DNA of 64,000 nt from Paracidovorax wautersii (GTDB lineage: Bacteria > Pseudomonadota > Gammaproteobacteria > Burkholderiales > Burkholderiaceae_C). The stretch covers positions 1 to 64,000 of the forward strand of contig NZ_FONX01000023.1 in assembly GCF_900113035.1 (NCBI RefSeq), given 5' to 3'. Shown here piece after piece: positions 25,913-35,900 of this stretch. How positions within the stretch are numbered: the first letter of the stretch is position 1; every line of letters starts with the position of its first letter. A program made the position numbers and the translations under genes. Under the pieces are notes generated by a model. The model ran no database searches. It was given only the letters and a program-made list of their open reading frames with translations, and was not told the origin of the DNA.

Positions 25913-27358
25913 TCAGAGCATCTTGTTCCAGACCCCGATCTGCTGGCCGACGTAGCTGCTGAGCGCGTTCAGGCTGGCCATCTGGGTGTCGAGCGCCGTG
26001 TAGCGCTGGGTCAGGCTGGCCTGGAGGCGGTCGGCCCGGTCATTGATGTCCTGCGTGTCCTGCGCATTGCGCTTGAGGGCATCGGCGTAGGTCTGGTCCT
26101 TGGTGGCGAAGAAGCCGCCGGTGTCGAGCAACTGGGTCGTGACGGACTTGAACTGCTCTGCAAAGCCATCGGTCGTGGCGCCGTCATCCGGGCCGCGGAA
26201 GAACGCCTTGACGTCATCCGGATTGGCCATGGCGCTATCGAACTTGGAGCTATCCAGGCGCAGGCTGCCGTCGGGCGTCACATTGCCCGAGCCGCCATCG
26301 ACCACCACCCCGATATCGGACAGGGTGCGCAGCGAGCCGTTGCCCACCACCGCCTGCAGGGCGGTGCGCAGCGTGTCCTGCAAGGTGACGGCGGAAGAAT
26401 CGCCCTGCAGCAGCGCGCCGGTCTTGGTGGACTGGTCGTAGGCGGTGTCCGCATTCAGCGCACTGTTGAGCGCGTTGTAGGCGGTGACGAAGGCCTGGAC
26501 ATTGGCCTTGACCGCCGAGGTGTCCTTGGCCACCGTGATGGTGACCGGGTCGGTCGTGGTGGACGTGGCGGTGAACGTCACCCCTGCCACGACGTTGGTG
26601 AAGGCATTGGTGGCCGAGGTCACGGCAATGCCGTTGACCTTGCCGTTGGCATTGCTGCCGTATGTGGTGGAAGCGCCATTGACCAGCCGCGACAGGCCCG
26701 CGTTGTCGCTGGTGCTGCCGTCGGCATCGCTGGTGACCGACAGGCGAAAGCCCGCCGCGTCGCCCGTGCTCTTGCTGGTGAGCATCAGGCGTTCGCCGTT
26801 GGCATCGTTCAGGATCGTGGCCGTGACGCCGGCACCGGAGGCGCCATTGATCTTGCCGGCGATGTCGGAGAGGGTATCGGTGGCGGACACATCGATGCTC
26901 ACCGGGCTGGCGCTGCCCGCCGTGAACGTCTGGGGCGAGCCGGCCCAGGTGCCGATCTCCAGCTTGAGCGTGCCTGCGCCGACGGCCTGGCCGCCAGGCT
27001 GCAGCGATGAGGAAATGGTGGTCTGCGCCTTCGCGAGGTTCTGCACCTCCACGCTGAAAGAGGTGGCGGCAGCACCGCCCACGGCGGTGGCGGAGATCAC
27101 ATCGCTCTTGGACGAGGTGGCGGTCACGCCGTTCCAGCCCGTCACGCTGGTGAGCTTGCCCAACGCGTCCGAGAGCGTGGACACCATCGACTTGAGCTGG
27201 CCGAAAGCCGACACCTTGGCCTGGGTGATCGTCGCCTGCTGCTGGAGACCGCCCGCCTCGGTGATGGGCATCTTGACCGCATCGACGGAGGCCTTGATCA
27301 GGCCGTTGACATCGACGTTGCCGCCCAGGCCGATCCCCAGGGATGAAAAGCTAGACAT
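25913..27358 (-). CDS. fliD: Filament cap protein FliD, copy 2
   Basis: Second, intact 481-residue filament cap protein, located directly after the leftward flagellin gene, the usual fliC-fliD order. Same domain plan as copy 1, with start SSFSSLGIGLGGNVDVNG and end LSSYVGQQIGVWNKML. Substitutions relative to copy 1 cluster at about residues 30-45, 130-160 and 340-481, the tip-exposed and C-terminal parts, while residues 160-290 are almost identical. No frameshift or premature stop. No sigma28 element was found just upstream, so it may be read through from fliC. Confidence 0.95.
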   Translation of the reverse strand: MSSFSSLGIGLGGNVDVNGLIKASVDAVKMPITEAGGLQQQATITQAKVSAFGQLKSMVSTLSDALGKLTSVTGWNGVTATSSKSDVISATAVGGAAATSFSVEVQNLAKAQTTISSSLQPGGQAVGAGTLKLEIGTWAGSPQTFTAGSASPVSIDVSATDTLSDIAGKINGASGAGVTATILNDANGERLMLTSKSTGDAAGFRLSVTSDADGSTSDNAGLSRLVNGASTTYGSNANGKVNGIAVTSATNAFTNVVAGVTFTATSTTTDPVTITVAKDTSAVKANVQAFVTAYNALNSALNADTAYDQSTKTGALLQGDSSAVTLQDTLRTALQAVVGNGSLRTLSDIGVVVDGGSGNVTPDGSLRLDSSKFDSAMANPDDVKAFFRGPDDGATTDGFAEQFKSVTTQLLDTGGFFATKDQTYADALKRNAQDTQDINDRADRLQASLTQRYTALDTQMASLNALSSYVGQQIGVWNKML

Positions 27359-27549
27359 GGTCCCATTCCTCTCAACGCATCAAATATGCGTCGGCCGAAA
27401 TTATGGAGATCGAAAAGCGGCCGCATCGTGCGGATAAGGGCGGAAAACACCACCCAATCCGGCGGCCATTGTGCCTGCGGAAGTGCGGCCGGCAAAGCCA
27501 CCAACGACAAAGCGGTAGCGACCAAGTCGCCACCGCTCCTGGCAGGGGG

Positions 27550-27570
27550 GGCGGGCCGCCCGGGCCCGCC
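27550..27570. terminator. Hairpin after the leftward flagellin gene
   Basis: GGCGGGC (27550-27556) and GCCCGCC (27564-27570) form a 7-base stem with a 7-base loop, 24 bases beyond the flagellin stop codon. A run of C rather than T follows on the minus strand, so termination may be partial and allow reading into fliD copy 2. Confidence 0.45.
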
Positions 27571-27593
27571 ACTCCTGAACCTGATGCCTACGA

Positions 27594-29072
27594 TCAGCGC
27601 AGCAGGGACAGCACGCCCTGGGGCAGCTGGTTGGCCTGGGCCACCATCGCCGTACCGGCCTGCTGCAGGATCTGCGAGCGCGACAGGTTGGCCGTTTCCG
27701 CCGCGAAGTCGGCATCCTGGATACGACCGCGGGAGGCGGACATGTTCTCGGCCGTGCTCTGCAGGTTGTTCACCGTGGTCTCGAAGCGGGATTGCAGGGC
27801 ACCGAAGCTGGCGCGCTGACCGTTCACCGCCGCGAGCGCAGAATCGATGATCTTCAGGGCTCGGGTGGCGCCGTCCACCGTGGACACGTCGATCGTGTTC
27901 ACGGCCTTCTGCGTGGAAGCCGTGGCGGCGGTGTTGGTCATCGTGTCGCCGGTGCCGGCCACAGCGTAGCCCTTGTCGGAGCTGTATTCCACCGTGCCGC
28001 GCGTTGCCAGCGTGGCGCCTGCTGCGCCAGAAACTGCAGTCGTGAAGGTCAGGCTATCCGAACTCAGCGTAGCCGCTGCGTCCTGCGAGGCCAAACTGAC
28101 ACCGCCTGCGCTGGCGGCAGCGTTGGCGATATTGATGTCCTTGCCGCTGTCGTTGGTCAGGATCAGGCCGGAGTTGTCCTTGTTCAACTTGGCCGTGATA
28201 CCCGTCTGGGAGGCCGAGTCGTTGATCGCCTTCATCGCGTCGGCCAGGCCGGCGGGGGTGTTGGTCGCCGTCACGTTGAACGTCACGTTGGCCGCCGTGC
28301 TGTTGTCGCCCTTGAGCGCCAGGCTGAACGAGCCGGTGGCAAGGAACTTCAGCTCGGACACGTTGCGGGCAGAGGCCGTGACGCCCGTGGTGTCGGCGGC
28401 GGCGTTCACGGCAGAGGCGATGTCGGCAGCGGTGCCCGAAGCGGCCACGTTGATGGTCTTGGTCTGCAGGCCGGAAATGGTAATGGTGCCGGAGGCTGCA
28501 CCGGCGGAGCCTGCCGTGGAGCCCGTTGTGGCCGCACCGCTGGCGGAGGCCGTCAGGTTGGCGCCGTAGTTGGCCGTACGGAAGTTGCCGGTCGTGGCGG
28601 AAATGGTCTGGTTGGCATTGGCGCCGACCTGGAAGGTGGCCGAGCCGAAGGAGCCGTCGAGCAGCTTCTGGCCGTTGAATTCGGTGGTGCCGGCGATACG
28701 GTCCATTTCGGAGAGTAGCTGGCCGACTTCGGCCTGGATGGCCTTGCGGTCGCCAGCGCTGTTGGTGGCGTTGGCCGACTGTACGGACAGTTCGCGCACA
28801 CGCTGCAGGATGTCGCCGGAGCTCTTGAGCGCGCCTTCAGCCGTCTGCGCCAGCGAGATGCCGTCGTTGGCATTGCGCACTGCCTGGTTCAGGCCGCGGA
28901 TCTGGGAGGTGAAGCGCTCGGAAATGGCCAGGCCGGCGGCGTCGTCCTTGGCGCTGTTGATGCGCAGGCCGGAAGACAGGCGCTGGATGGAGGTGTTGAG
29001 CGATGCCTGGCTCAGACCCAGGTTGCGCTGGGCCGTCATCGAAGCGAGGTTGGTGTTGATGGTGGATGCCAT
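27594..29072 (-). CDS. fliC: Flagellin, copy 1 (leftward)
   Basis: Filament subunit. Start taken at MASTINTN with CAGGAG upstream; two codons earlier is a spurious TTG. 492 residues: conserved N-terminal D0-D1 helices ([40 protein letters not shown]), a Thr/Ala/Ser-rich central region (about 165-400) and C-terminal helices ([40 protein letters not shown]). Thr/Ser richness offers many O-glycosylation sites. It has a sigma28 promoter 154 bases upstream. It is a close paralogue of the divergent flagellin gene at 29539. Confidence 0.97.
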   Translation of the reverse strand: MASTINTNLASMTAQRNLGLSQASLNTSIQRLSSGLRINSAKDDAAGLAISERFTSQIRGLNQAVRNANDGISLAQTAEGALKSSGDILQRVRELSVQSANATNSAGDRKAIQAEVGQLLSEMDRIAGTTEFNGQKLLDGSFGSATFQVGANANQTISATTGNFRTANYGANLTASASGAATTGSTAGSAGAASGTITISGLQTKTINVAASGTAADIASAVNAAADTTGVTASARNVSELKFLATGSFSLALKGDNSTAANVTFNVTATNTPAGLADAMKAINDSASQTGITAKLNKDNSGLILTNDSGKDINIANAAASAGGVSLASQDAAATLSSDSLTFTTAVSGAAGATLATRGTVEYSSDKGYAVAGTGDTMTNTAATASTQKAVNTIDVSTVDGATRALKIIDSALAAVNGQRASFGALQSRFETTVNNLQSTAENMSASRGRIQDADFAAETANLSRSQILQQAGTAMVAQANQLPQGVLSLLR

Positions 29073-29538
29073 TTGCAAATCTCCTGAAAAGAACTGGCTG
29101 GATCTGGCGTTACCGCCAACTGGGCCCAGAACCGTCTGGCCACAGGGTTCACAGCGCCCATCGGGGCCTGTTGAACGGCGGGCCCTGCCAACTGATGCTG
29201 CTCGTTTGCACGTCCCGTTGGCTTGGTTTTCGGGAAGCCGCCAGAAAACTTTAGGAACAAACGCAGGGATTGAGCGGTTTTTCTGCGTCTTATCGGATCA
29301 ACGCTCCGCCACCCGCTCGACAGAATCCACCCATCGTTCCCATAAGAGCGGCTAACGGAACCTATCGCAACGGTTCTGGCCGGAGCCCGCATCGCAGGCC
29401 GTACCGATCCAGTACGCCAGCAAGATGCCGAGCGACGAGACCAGAAGGGTTCTGTCAGCCGTTTGAAAAGACGCCGGAGGGGGTGATGTTTGAACCGGCA
29501 GAAATGTTCACTGTTTCCAGCCTCGCAGGAGTTCCACC
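29073..29538. other. Divergent regulatory region between the two flagellin genes
   Basis: 466 bases, lower in GC than its surroundings, without a gene. It holds the sigma28 promoter of the leftward flagellin (29227-29253) and the ribosome sites of both. No matching TNNA-N15-NCCGANAN element pointing right was found before the second flagellin; the nearest candidate, TCCA-N15-GCCGAGCG around 29415, is weak. The flagellin reading frames form an inverted repeat around this region. Confidence 0.7.
29227..29253 (-). promoter_or_regulatory. Sigma28 (FliA) promoter of the leftward flagellin gene
   Basis: On the minus strand: TAAA (29253-29250) continuing as TAAAGTTT, 15-base spacer, then CCCGAAAA (29234-29227). 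This fits the flagellar consensus TAAAGTTT-N11-GCCGATAA at 6 of 8 -10 positions and fully at -35. Confidence 0.8.
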
Positions 29539-31020
29539 ATGCCAACCATCAACACCAACATCAGTTCCCTGACCGCCCAGCGCAACCTGGGCACCAGCCA
29601 GGCATCGCTCAATACGGCCATCCAGCGTCTGTCGTCCGGTCTGCGCATCAACAGCGCCAAGGACGATGCCGCCGGCCTGGCCATCTCCGAGCGCTTCACC
29701 GCGCAGATCCGCGGCCTGAACCAGGCAGTGCGCAATGCCAACGACGGCATCTCGCTGTCGCAGGTGGCTGAAGGCGCCCTCGCCGGCTCCGGCAACATCC
29801 TGCAGCGTGTGCGCGAACTGTCCGTACAGTCGGCCAACGCCACCAACAGCGCCAGCGACCGCAAGGCCATCCAGGCCGAAGTCGGCCAGCTGCTCTCCGA
29901 ACTCGACCGCATCTCGGTCACCACCGAATTCAACGGCCAGAAGCTGCTCGACGGCTCCTTCGGCTCGGCCACCTTCCAGGTCGGCGCCAACGCCAACCAG
30001 ACCATCACGGCCACCACAGGCAACTTCCGCACCTCCAATTACGGCGTCAACCTGACGGCATCGGCCAGCGGTGCGGCCACAACGGGCTCCACGGCAGGCT
30101 CCGCCGGCGCCGCCTCCGGCACCATCACCATCGCCGGCCTGCAGACCAAGACCATCAACGTGGCCGCTTCGGGCACCGCCGCCGACATCGCCGCCGCCGT
30201 GAACGCGGCGTCCGACACCACGGGCGTGACGGCCGTGGCCCGCAACGTGTCCGAGCTGAAGTTCGGCGCCACCGGCTCGTTCAGCCTGGCGCTCAAGGGC
30301 GACAACAGCACGGCGGCCAACGTGACGTTCAACGTGACGGCGACCAACACCCCCGCCGGCCTGGCCGACGCGATGAAGGCGATCAACGACTCGGCCTCCC
30401 AGACGGGTATCACGGCCAAGCTCAACAGCGACAGTTCCGGCCTGATCCTGACCAACGACAGCGGCAAGGACATCAATATCGCCAACGCGGCGGCCAGTTC
30501 GGGCAGCATCACCCTGGCCTCGCAGGATGCAGCTGCCACGCTGGCCTCCACCTCGAACACCCTGACATTCACAGGTGCAGTTTCTGGCGCAGCAGGCACC
30601 ACGCTGGCAACGCGCGGCACGGTGGAATACAACTCCGACAAGGGCTACACCGTGGCCGGCACCGGCGACACGATGACCAACACCGCAGCCACGGCCTCCA
30701 CGCAGAAGGCCGTGAACACGATCGACGTGTCCACGGTGGACGGTGCTACCCGGGCCCTGAAGATCATCGATTCCGCGCTCGCGGCGGTGAACGGACAGCG
30801 TGCCAGCTTCGGTGCCTTGCAGTCCCGCTTCGAGACCTCCATCGCCAACCTGAACACATCGTCCGAGAACATGTCCGCCTCCCGCGGCCGTATCCAGGAT
30901 GCCGACTTCGCGGCGGAAACCGCCAACCTGTCGCGCGCGCAGATCCTGCAGCAGGCCGGCACGGCGATGGTCGCGCAGGCGAACCAGATTCCGCAGGGCG
31001 TGCTGTCGCTGCTGAAGTAA
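29539..31020 (+). CDS. fliC: Flagellin, copy 2 (rightward)
   Basis: Second filament subunit gene, 493 residues, starting [16 protein letters not shown] with CAGGAG seven bases before the ATG. Same architecture as copy 1: D0-D1 N-terminal helices, central Thr/Ser-rich domain, C-terminal helices ending [11 protein letters not shown]. By eye about 90% identical to copy 1. Unusually, the central region, normally the variable part, is almost as conserved as the termini, and the differences include the first 20 residues and the helix near residue 440. No clear sigma28 promoter was seen. A perfect inverted repeat follows the stop codon. Confidence 0.96.
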   Translation: MPTINTNISSLTAQRNLGTSQASLNTAIQRLSSGLRINSAKDDAAGLAISERFTAQIRGLNQAVRNANDGISLSQVAEGALAGSGNILQRVRELSVQSANATNSASDRKAIQAEVGQLLSELDRISVTTEFNGQKLLDGSFGSATFQVGANANQTITATTGNFRTSNYGVNLTASASGAATTGSTAGSAGAASGTITIAGLQTKTINVAASGTAADIAAAVNAASDTTGVTAVARNVSELKFGATGSFSLALKGDNSTAANVTFNVTATNTPAGLADAMKAINDSASQTGITAKLNSDSSGLILTNDSGKDINIANAAASSGSITLASQDAAATLASTSNTLTFTGAVSGAAGTTLATRGTVEYNSDKGYTVAGTGDTMTNTAATASTQKAVNTIDVSTVDGATRALKIIDSALAAVNGQRASFGALQSRFETSIANLNTSSENMSASRGRIQDADFAAETANLSRAQILQQAGTAMVAQANQIPQGVLSLLK

Positions 31021-31034
31021 TCATCCGTGCCACC

Positions 31035-31068
31035 GGAGGCGAGGCGCGACCGGTCTCACCTCGCCTCC
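31035..31068 (+). terminator. Terminator-like inverted repeat after flagellin copy 2
   Basis: GGAGGCGAGG (31035-31044) and CCTCGCCTCC (31059-31068) form a perfect 10-base stem 14 bases after the flagellin stop. No T-run follows. It probably ends or stabilises the abundant flagellin mRNA. Confidence 0.6.
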
Positions 31069-31234
31069 AGCACGCGATAGATCGCGACCGCCGAGTTCTG
31101 GCGGCTCATCCGTCACAATCGCTCGCTACGGCTCTTGAGGGAGAGTAAAGAACTGCGACACTCCTGGGGAAATGCAGTGCGCAGAAAAAGATTGCAGCAT
31201 GAGCACTCATCGCGCCCGGGCCGCTGGCCTTGCC

Positions 31235-31367
31235 ATCGAGAGCGGCGTTAAGACGCCACTGCATGGCCATCGGAACCCACGCAATGACCTCCGCCGCAGT
31301 TCCGGCAGTGCGCGATGTACGTGCCGATTCGCTGGTCATTGGCCAAACGGCTCGCTTTGCAAGGTAG
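31235..31367 (+). pseudogene. Remnant of a hexapeptide-repeat acyltransferase
   Basis: Two reading frames together resemble the C-terminal end of left-handed beta-helix sugar acyltransferases. One frame reads AIESGV around 31232-31249. A shift then leads to a frame reading [17 protein letters not shown] and [16 protein letters not shown] before a TAG stop at 31365. The family norm ends like IGAGAVVTRDVPADSLVIGNPARVVR, given here only as IGAGAVVTRDVP plus ADSLVIGNPARVVR. No start, and no intact coil region. It lies just before the aminotransferase and ketoisomerase genes, where an FdtC/QdtC-type acetyltransferase would be expected. Call based on reading only. Confidence 0.5.
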
Positions 31368-31389
31368 CCAGACCGGAGGACTGATCGCT

Positions 31390-32496
31390 GTGAACATCCC
31401 ATTCCTTGATCTCAAGGCCGTCAACCAGCGTTTCGCCGGCGAGTTCATCACGGCCCTGCAGCGGGTGCTCGACAGCGGCTGGTTTATTCAGGGCGAAGAA
31501 CTTGCGCAATTCGAAGGCGAATTTGCCCAGTACTGCGGCACGCAATATGGCATAGGCGTTGGGAACGGCCTCGATGCCCTCACGCTTATTCTGAAGTCCT
31601 ACGTAGAGCTCGGCAAAATCGGCCTCCGGGATGAGGTCATACTCCCCGCGAACTCTTTTGTGGCGACAGCCTTGGCCGTCTCGCATGCAGGACTCGCCCC
31701 CGTCCTGGTAGAGCCGGACCCGCTCACAAGCAACATATGCCCCAAGGCCGTCGAGGCAGTCATCACGCCTCGCACTCGGACCATCATGCCCGTGCACCTG
31801 TACGGGCGCCTGGCGGCCATGCAAGCCCTGAGAAGCATTGCCGACTCCCATCAGCTCCTTCTGATAGAGGATGCAGCACAAGCCCATGGCGCATCAGCCC
31901 AGGGCCGCCATGCGGGAAGCTTCGGAGATGCAGCCGGCTTCAGCTTCTTCCCCGGAAAGAATCTCGGCGCACTCGGGGATGCCGGCGCCATCGTCACCAG
32001 CGATCCAGAACTTGCCGCCTGCGCACGCTCGCTGCGCAACTACGGCTCGTCGAAGAAATACCACCATGATTGCATCGGCCTGAACTCCCGCCTGGATGAA
32101 TTGCAGGCGGCGTTTCTGCGCATCAAGCTGAAGCAATTGCCGGCAGATGTGGAGGCACGGCGTGCCATGGCACGCCGATACTGCGAAGGCATCGTCCATC
32201 CCACCATCACGACGCCCGGCATTCCGACTCCAGCGCATGGCCCCGCATGGCATTTATTCACCGTGCATACGCAGCACAGGGATGCTCTGCAATCTCACCT
32301 CCGATCCAGAGGCATAGAGACGCTCATCCATTACCCCATCCCGATATGCAGCCAACCCGCCTATGCGGCAAGCCAGCAAAAAAGCTTCCCCATTTCGGAA
32401 TCACTCGCCCGCACCGTATTGAGTCTTCCGCTATATCCTGGATTATCCGATCAGCAGCGTGTCATTGATGCGTGCAACGACTTCAAAACGCACTAG
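31390..32496 (+). CDS. dTDP-3-keto-6-deoxyhexose 3-aminotransferase, DegT/DnrJ/EryC1 family (FdtB/QdtB-like)
   Basis: PLP-dependent sugar aminotransferase expected to place an amino group at C3 of a dTDP-3-keto-6-deoxyhexose. Start at GTG 31390, ten bases after a strong GGAGGA site; a longer reading from 31315 lacks one and would cross the acyltransferase remnant. 368 residues: [65 protein letters not shown], and the PLP-binding K190 in [15 protein letters not shown], a signature of the 3-aminotransferase subgroup. Composition is lower in GC than flanking flagellar genes. The next gene is the matching ketoisomerase, supporting a 3-amino-3,6-dideoxyhexose pathway. Confidence 0.85.
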   Translation: MNIPFLDLKAVNQRFAGEFITALQRVLDSGWFIQGEELAQFEGEFAQYCGTQYGIGVGNGLDALTLILKSYVELGKIGLRDEVILPANSFVATALAVSHAGLAPVLVEPDPLTSNICPKAVEAVITPRTRTIMPVHLYGRLAAMQALRSIADSHQLLLIEDAAQAHGASAQGRHAGSFGDAAGFSFFPGKNLGALGDAGAIVTSDPELAACARSLRNYGSSKKYHHDCIGLNSRLDELQAAFLRIKLKQLPADVEARRAMARRYCEGIVHPTITTPGIPTPAHGPAWHLFTVHTQHRDALQSHLRSRGIETLIHYPIPICSQPAYAASQQKSFPISESLARTVLSLPLYPGLSDQQRVIDACNDFKTH

Positions 32497-32510
32497 AAAC
32501 ACAATTCGGT

Positions 32511-32933
32511 ATGTCACTACAGCACTGCAAAATCATTGACCTCCCGAAGGTGGAGGACCCGCGAGGCAACCTCACCTTCATCGAGTCCAGCACGCACATA
32601 CCCTTCGAAATCCAGAGGGTCTATTATCCCTACGACGTGCCCGGCGGCTCGCACCGAGGCGGACATGCCCACAAGAATCTGCATCAATTCCTGATAGCGA
32701 TGTCGGGCAGCTTCGACATCACCCTCGATGACGGCAGAAAGAAATTCAAATACCACATGAATCGATCATATTACGAGCTCTACATATCCCCGATGATCTG
32801 GCGAGAGATCGACAACTTTTCCAGCGGCTCCGTATGCATGGTGCTCGCCTCCGAGAAATTCGCGAAAGACGATTACTACCGTGACTATGCGGAATTCCGT
32901 GGGGCCGTCACCGCACGAGCCTCCAAAGGCTAA
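32511..32933 (+). CDS. dTDP-6-deoxyhexulose 3,4-ketoisomerase, FdtA/QdtA-like cupin
   Basis: Converts dTDP-4-keto-6-deoxyglucose to its 3-keto isomer, the substrate of the aminotransferase encoded just before. 140 residues from MSLQHCKIIDLPKVEDPRGN. The cupin active-site motif HRGGHAHKNLHQ (48-59) with its paired histidines and the tail DDYYRDYAEF are hallmarks of the FdtA/QdtA/WxcM-like family. It starts 14 bases after the aminotransferase stop. By my count the line 32701-32760 is 48% GC against roughly 70% in the flagellar genes. Epimer specificity (Fuc3N or Qui3N) cannot be told from sequence. Confidence 0.87.
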   Translation: MSLQHCKIIDLPKVEDPRGNLTFIESSTHIPFEIQRVYYPYDVPGGSHRGGHAHKNLHQFLIAMSGSFDITLDDGRKKFKYHMNRSYYELYISPMIWREIDNFSSGSVCMVLASEKFAKDDYYRDYAEFRGAVTARASKG

Positions 32934-32975
32934 TCAAATCCTGCCAGCAGCCCCGGCGAAACCCCATTTCACAGC

Positions 32976-35900
32976 ATGGCCAACGCACCCCACAACACAA
33001 GAAATTCCCGAGCTGCAGACAGGGAGGAGAACATCGATGTAACTGTCACCATCATGTCCTTCAACAACGCTCGCTACCTGAATCAGACCATTGATTCGGT
33101 ACTAAGCCAGGAAGGCGTGCGGCTGGAAGTCATCGTGAGAGACGACTGCTCGACGGATGACAGCGTGAGCAGGATGGAGGTTTTCGCGCATGACCCACGT
33201 TTTCGCTTGGAAGTGAATGAGCGCAACCTGGGAATGATCGCCAACTTCAACCGGTGCGTGGATTCAGGCACGGGGCGCTATGTCATCGTGCTGGGGTCTG
33301 ACGACCTCATGGCGCCAGGGCATCTGTCGTCGTTGGTCGCCGCCATGGACGCCCAGCCCCAGGCTGCCCTGGCCTATGTCCAATGCAACTGGATCGACGC
33401 GCAGGGCGAGCTGATTCGCTACGCGGACCACCCCGGGCACACCTCGCATTCCTATAGCGGCGGCCGCAACGAAGTCGCCGCCTTGCTGAGCTTCGACAAC
33501 TACATCACGCCATCGGCCATGCTGCTGCGCAGGTCGAAGCTCGACCTCGTGCGATTGCCCGATGGCACCATCCATGCGGACATGCTCGCTGGCGACTGGG
33601 ACCTGGCAGTTCGCGTGGCAGAGGTCGCCCCGGATTTTGTCTTTCTGCGCCAACCCAGCATCAGCTACCGCATCCACGAAAGCCAGATATCGAGCAAGTT
33701 CTACGCTTCCATCGCCCCCCTGGAAAACCACATTCGGATCGTCGAAGGCGTTTTTGAACGCGGCCACCAGGATCTGATGCGGGGGCATGAGAAGGAAATC
33801 CGCGACCTGCTCCTGCAACGCCTGGCGGCCTACCCCGAGCAACGAGGCAAGGAACTCGGCAGACGCGCCGAACGCCTGTGCCAACGCATTGCCGAGCTAT
33901 CGAAAAGCGGCGCGCAGGCTCCGCTTTTCTCCGTCATCCTCACCACCTACAACCGCCCCATATTGCTCAAGCATGCGCTGGACAGCCTTGAAAAGCAGAT
34001 AGAGCGCGATTTCGAAGTGGTCCTGGTCAATGACAACGGGGAAGCTGTCGAGCATCTCTTTGCAGCAGGCTACGGTTTTCCGGTCACTTATCTTCGGCAA
34101 GGCTCGAACCAGGGGCTATCGGCGGCGCGGAATGCAGGCTTGAGGATCGCTCGTGGACGCTACATCACCTACCTCGATGACGACGACATCTACCTCCCCA
34201 ACCACCTGCAGGTGCTGGCAGAGGCGTTCAAGGACCATCCGTACAGCGTCATTTACACGGATGTTGATTATGTGAACGAGAAGCTGAGAGGCTGCGAACG
34301 AATCGAGCAGGGCCGCAGCCGCCCACTGCATCACAGAGGATTCGATCGCGACCGCCTCCTGGTGTCCAACTACATTCCCGTCAATACATGGGCGCACCCC
34401 CGCAGCGCGATCGCGGATGTGGGTGAATTCGACACATCGCTGTCTGCGCTCGAAGACTGGGATATGTTGTTGCGGCTGGTATATCGCCACACCTTCATTC
34501 AGGTGCCGGTCCTCACGGCAGAGGTGCGGACCCGCATAGGCTCGCATGCGAACGACCACATGCTGGGGCGAGAGCGCAAGAACTTCTTGGGCCTGTATCA
34601 GGAACTGTACCGCCGCTACCCCGTCAACGACGCGCCCAAGATCGAGCAAGAGCGCAAGAGCCTGATCGAAGGCCTTCAGGCCGCACAGCAAAGAGTGGCG
34701 CCTACCTTGCGCGACTGGCTGATTCAACGCGCGCTCAACGCGGCGCAGGTCCAACAGGTCTCCCTGCGGCTGGAAGAAATGGGGCGCGACCTCTCCGTCG
34801 CGATTTTCATACGCACCGCCGGCCGCCTCAACGACCCATCGTCCGTTCAGAAAACGCTGGCCAGCCTTGGTGTTCTTCGGCCCCAGCTCCCGTTCCTGGA
34901 AGTGCACCTCCTCAGCGAACAGTTCACGCAGCCTGACAACTCAAACACTCGCATCAACCATATAGCGACGGCAAGCAAGCAGGACGAGCTTCTCGCCATC
35001 AACCACTGGGCGCAGGAGACAGCGTGCCGCTGGTTCCTCGTGATGGATGCCGGAGAGGAATTGCTGCCCGCGGGCCTGCAGACCCTCCTGCTGGAAGTGG
35101 CGGCAGGGGAGCCATGCCATGCCATGTGCGCCGACGAGATCGTTGCCGCCGAAGACGGCACGCTAGGCACCATCTTTCGCCCGCAGTTCAATCTGGACAT
35201 GCTGCTGTCCTGCCCGGCAGGCATGTCGCGGCATTGGATCTTCCAGAGAGAGGCATTTGCGGCGCTCGGAGGGTTCGATACCGCCTACGCCGACGCGGCC
35301 GAATTCGAAGTGCTGCTTCGCACCATCGAAACACACGGCACAGCGGTCCTCGCGCATGCGGATGAGCCCCTGCTGATCACGGGGACGCCTCAACTCACGG
35401 CCAATGCCGCAGAAATGGCTGCGCTCGAGAAGCATCTCGCGGCACGCGGATATGCGAATGCCCGCATCGACACGAGCCTGCCCGGCCGCTACCAGATTCA
35501 CTACGGCCACGCAGACCAGCCCCTCGTCTCCATCCTCATTGCACCGACGCATGATCTGCCGCTGCTGCAAAGGTGCGTGGAACGGCTGCTGGAAAACACC
35601 AGCTATCCGCACTACGAACTCATCATCGTGGCCGCAGGCGGCGCTGACGAAGCCATGCGCCATTGGCTCGACAGCATCCAGAATCTGGGAACGGATCAAA
35701 TCCGGGTCATGCGCACGGCCGAAGGCCAGAGCCGCGGGGAAGCCATTCACGGAGCGACGTCCGGCGCCAAGGGCGATTATTTCGTCCTGCTGAACCCGAC
35801 CACCGCCGTATTGAACCGCAACTGGCTTGACGAATTGCTCAATCATGCGCAGCGGCCGGAAGTCGGCGTGACAGGAGCCAAGCTGGTTTCTGCCGACGGG

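Larger units (their letters stand above)
31021..31389. other. Gap between flagellin copy 2 and the glycosylation genes
   Basis: 369 bases holding a 10-base terminator-like hairpin (31035-31068) and a decayed acyltransferase end (31235-31367), both described separately. Base composition falls here relative to the flagellar genes. No intact gene is supported. Confidence 0.65.

Noticed and set aside
27359-27470. GCGGATAAGG blocks near both fliD starts as sigma28 promoters
   Set aside because: They resemble GCCGATAA only on the plus strand, pointing away from fliD, and lack a -35. Their conservation is explained by the duplication.
27403-27819. Small frames over the flagellin 3' end and the fliC-fliD gap
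   Set aside because: They overlap the flagellin gene antisense and have no protein-like features.
29280-29300. TTATCGGA read as a sigma28 -10 on the minus strand
   Set aside because: The sequence 15 bases further on is CCGC, with no TAAA-like -35; the better site at 29227-29253 explains the gene.
31172-31384. Small plus-strand frame before the aminotransferase gene
   Set aside because: No start signal or family. Part of it (IESGV) is better explained as one frame of the acyltransferase remnant.
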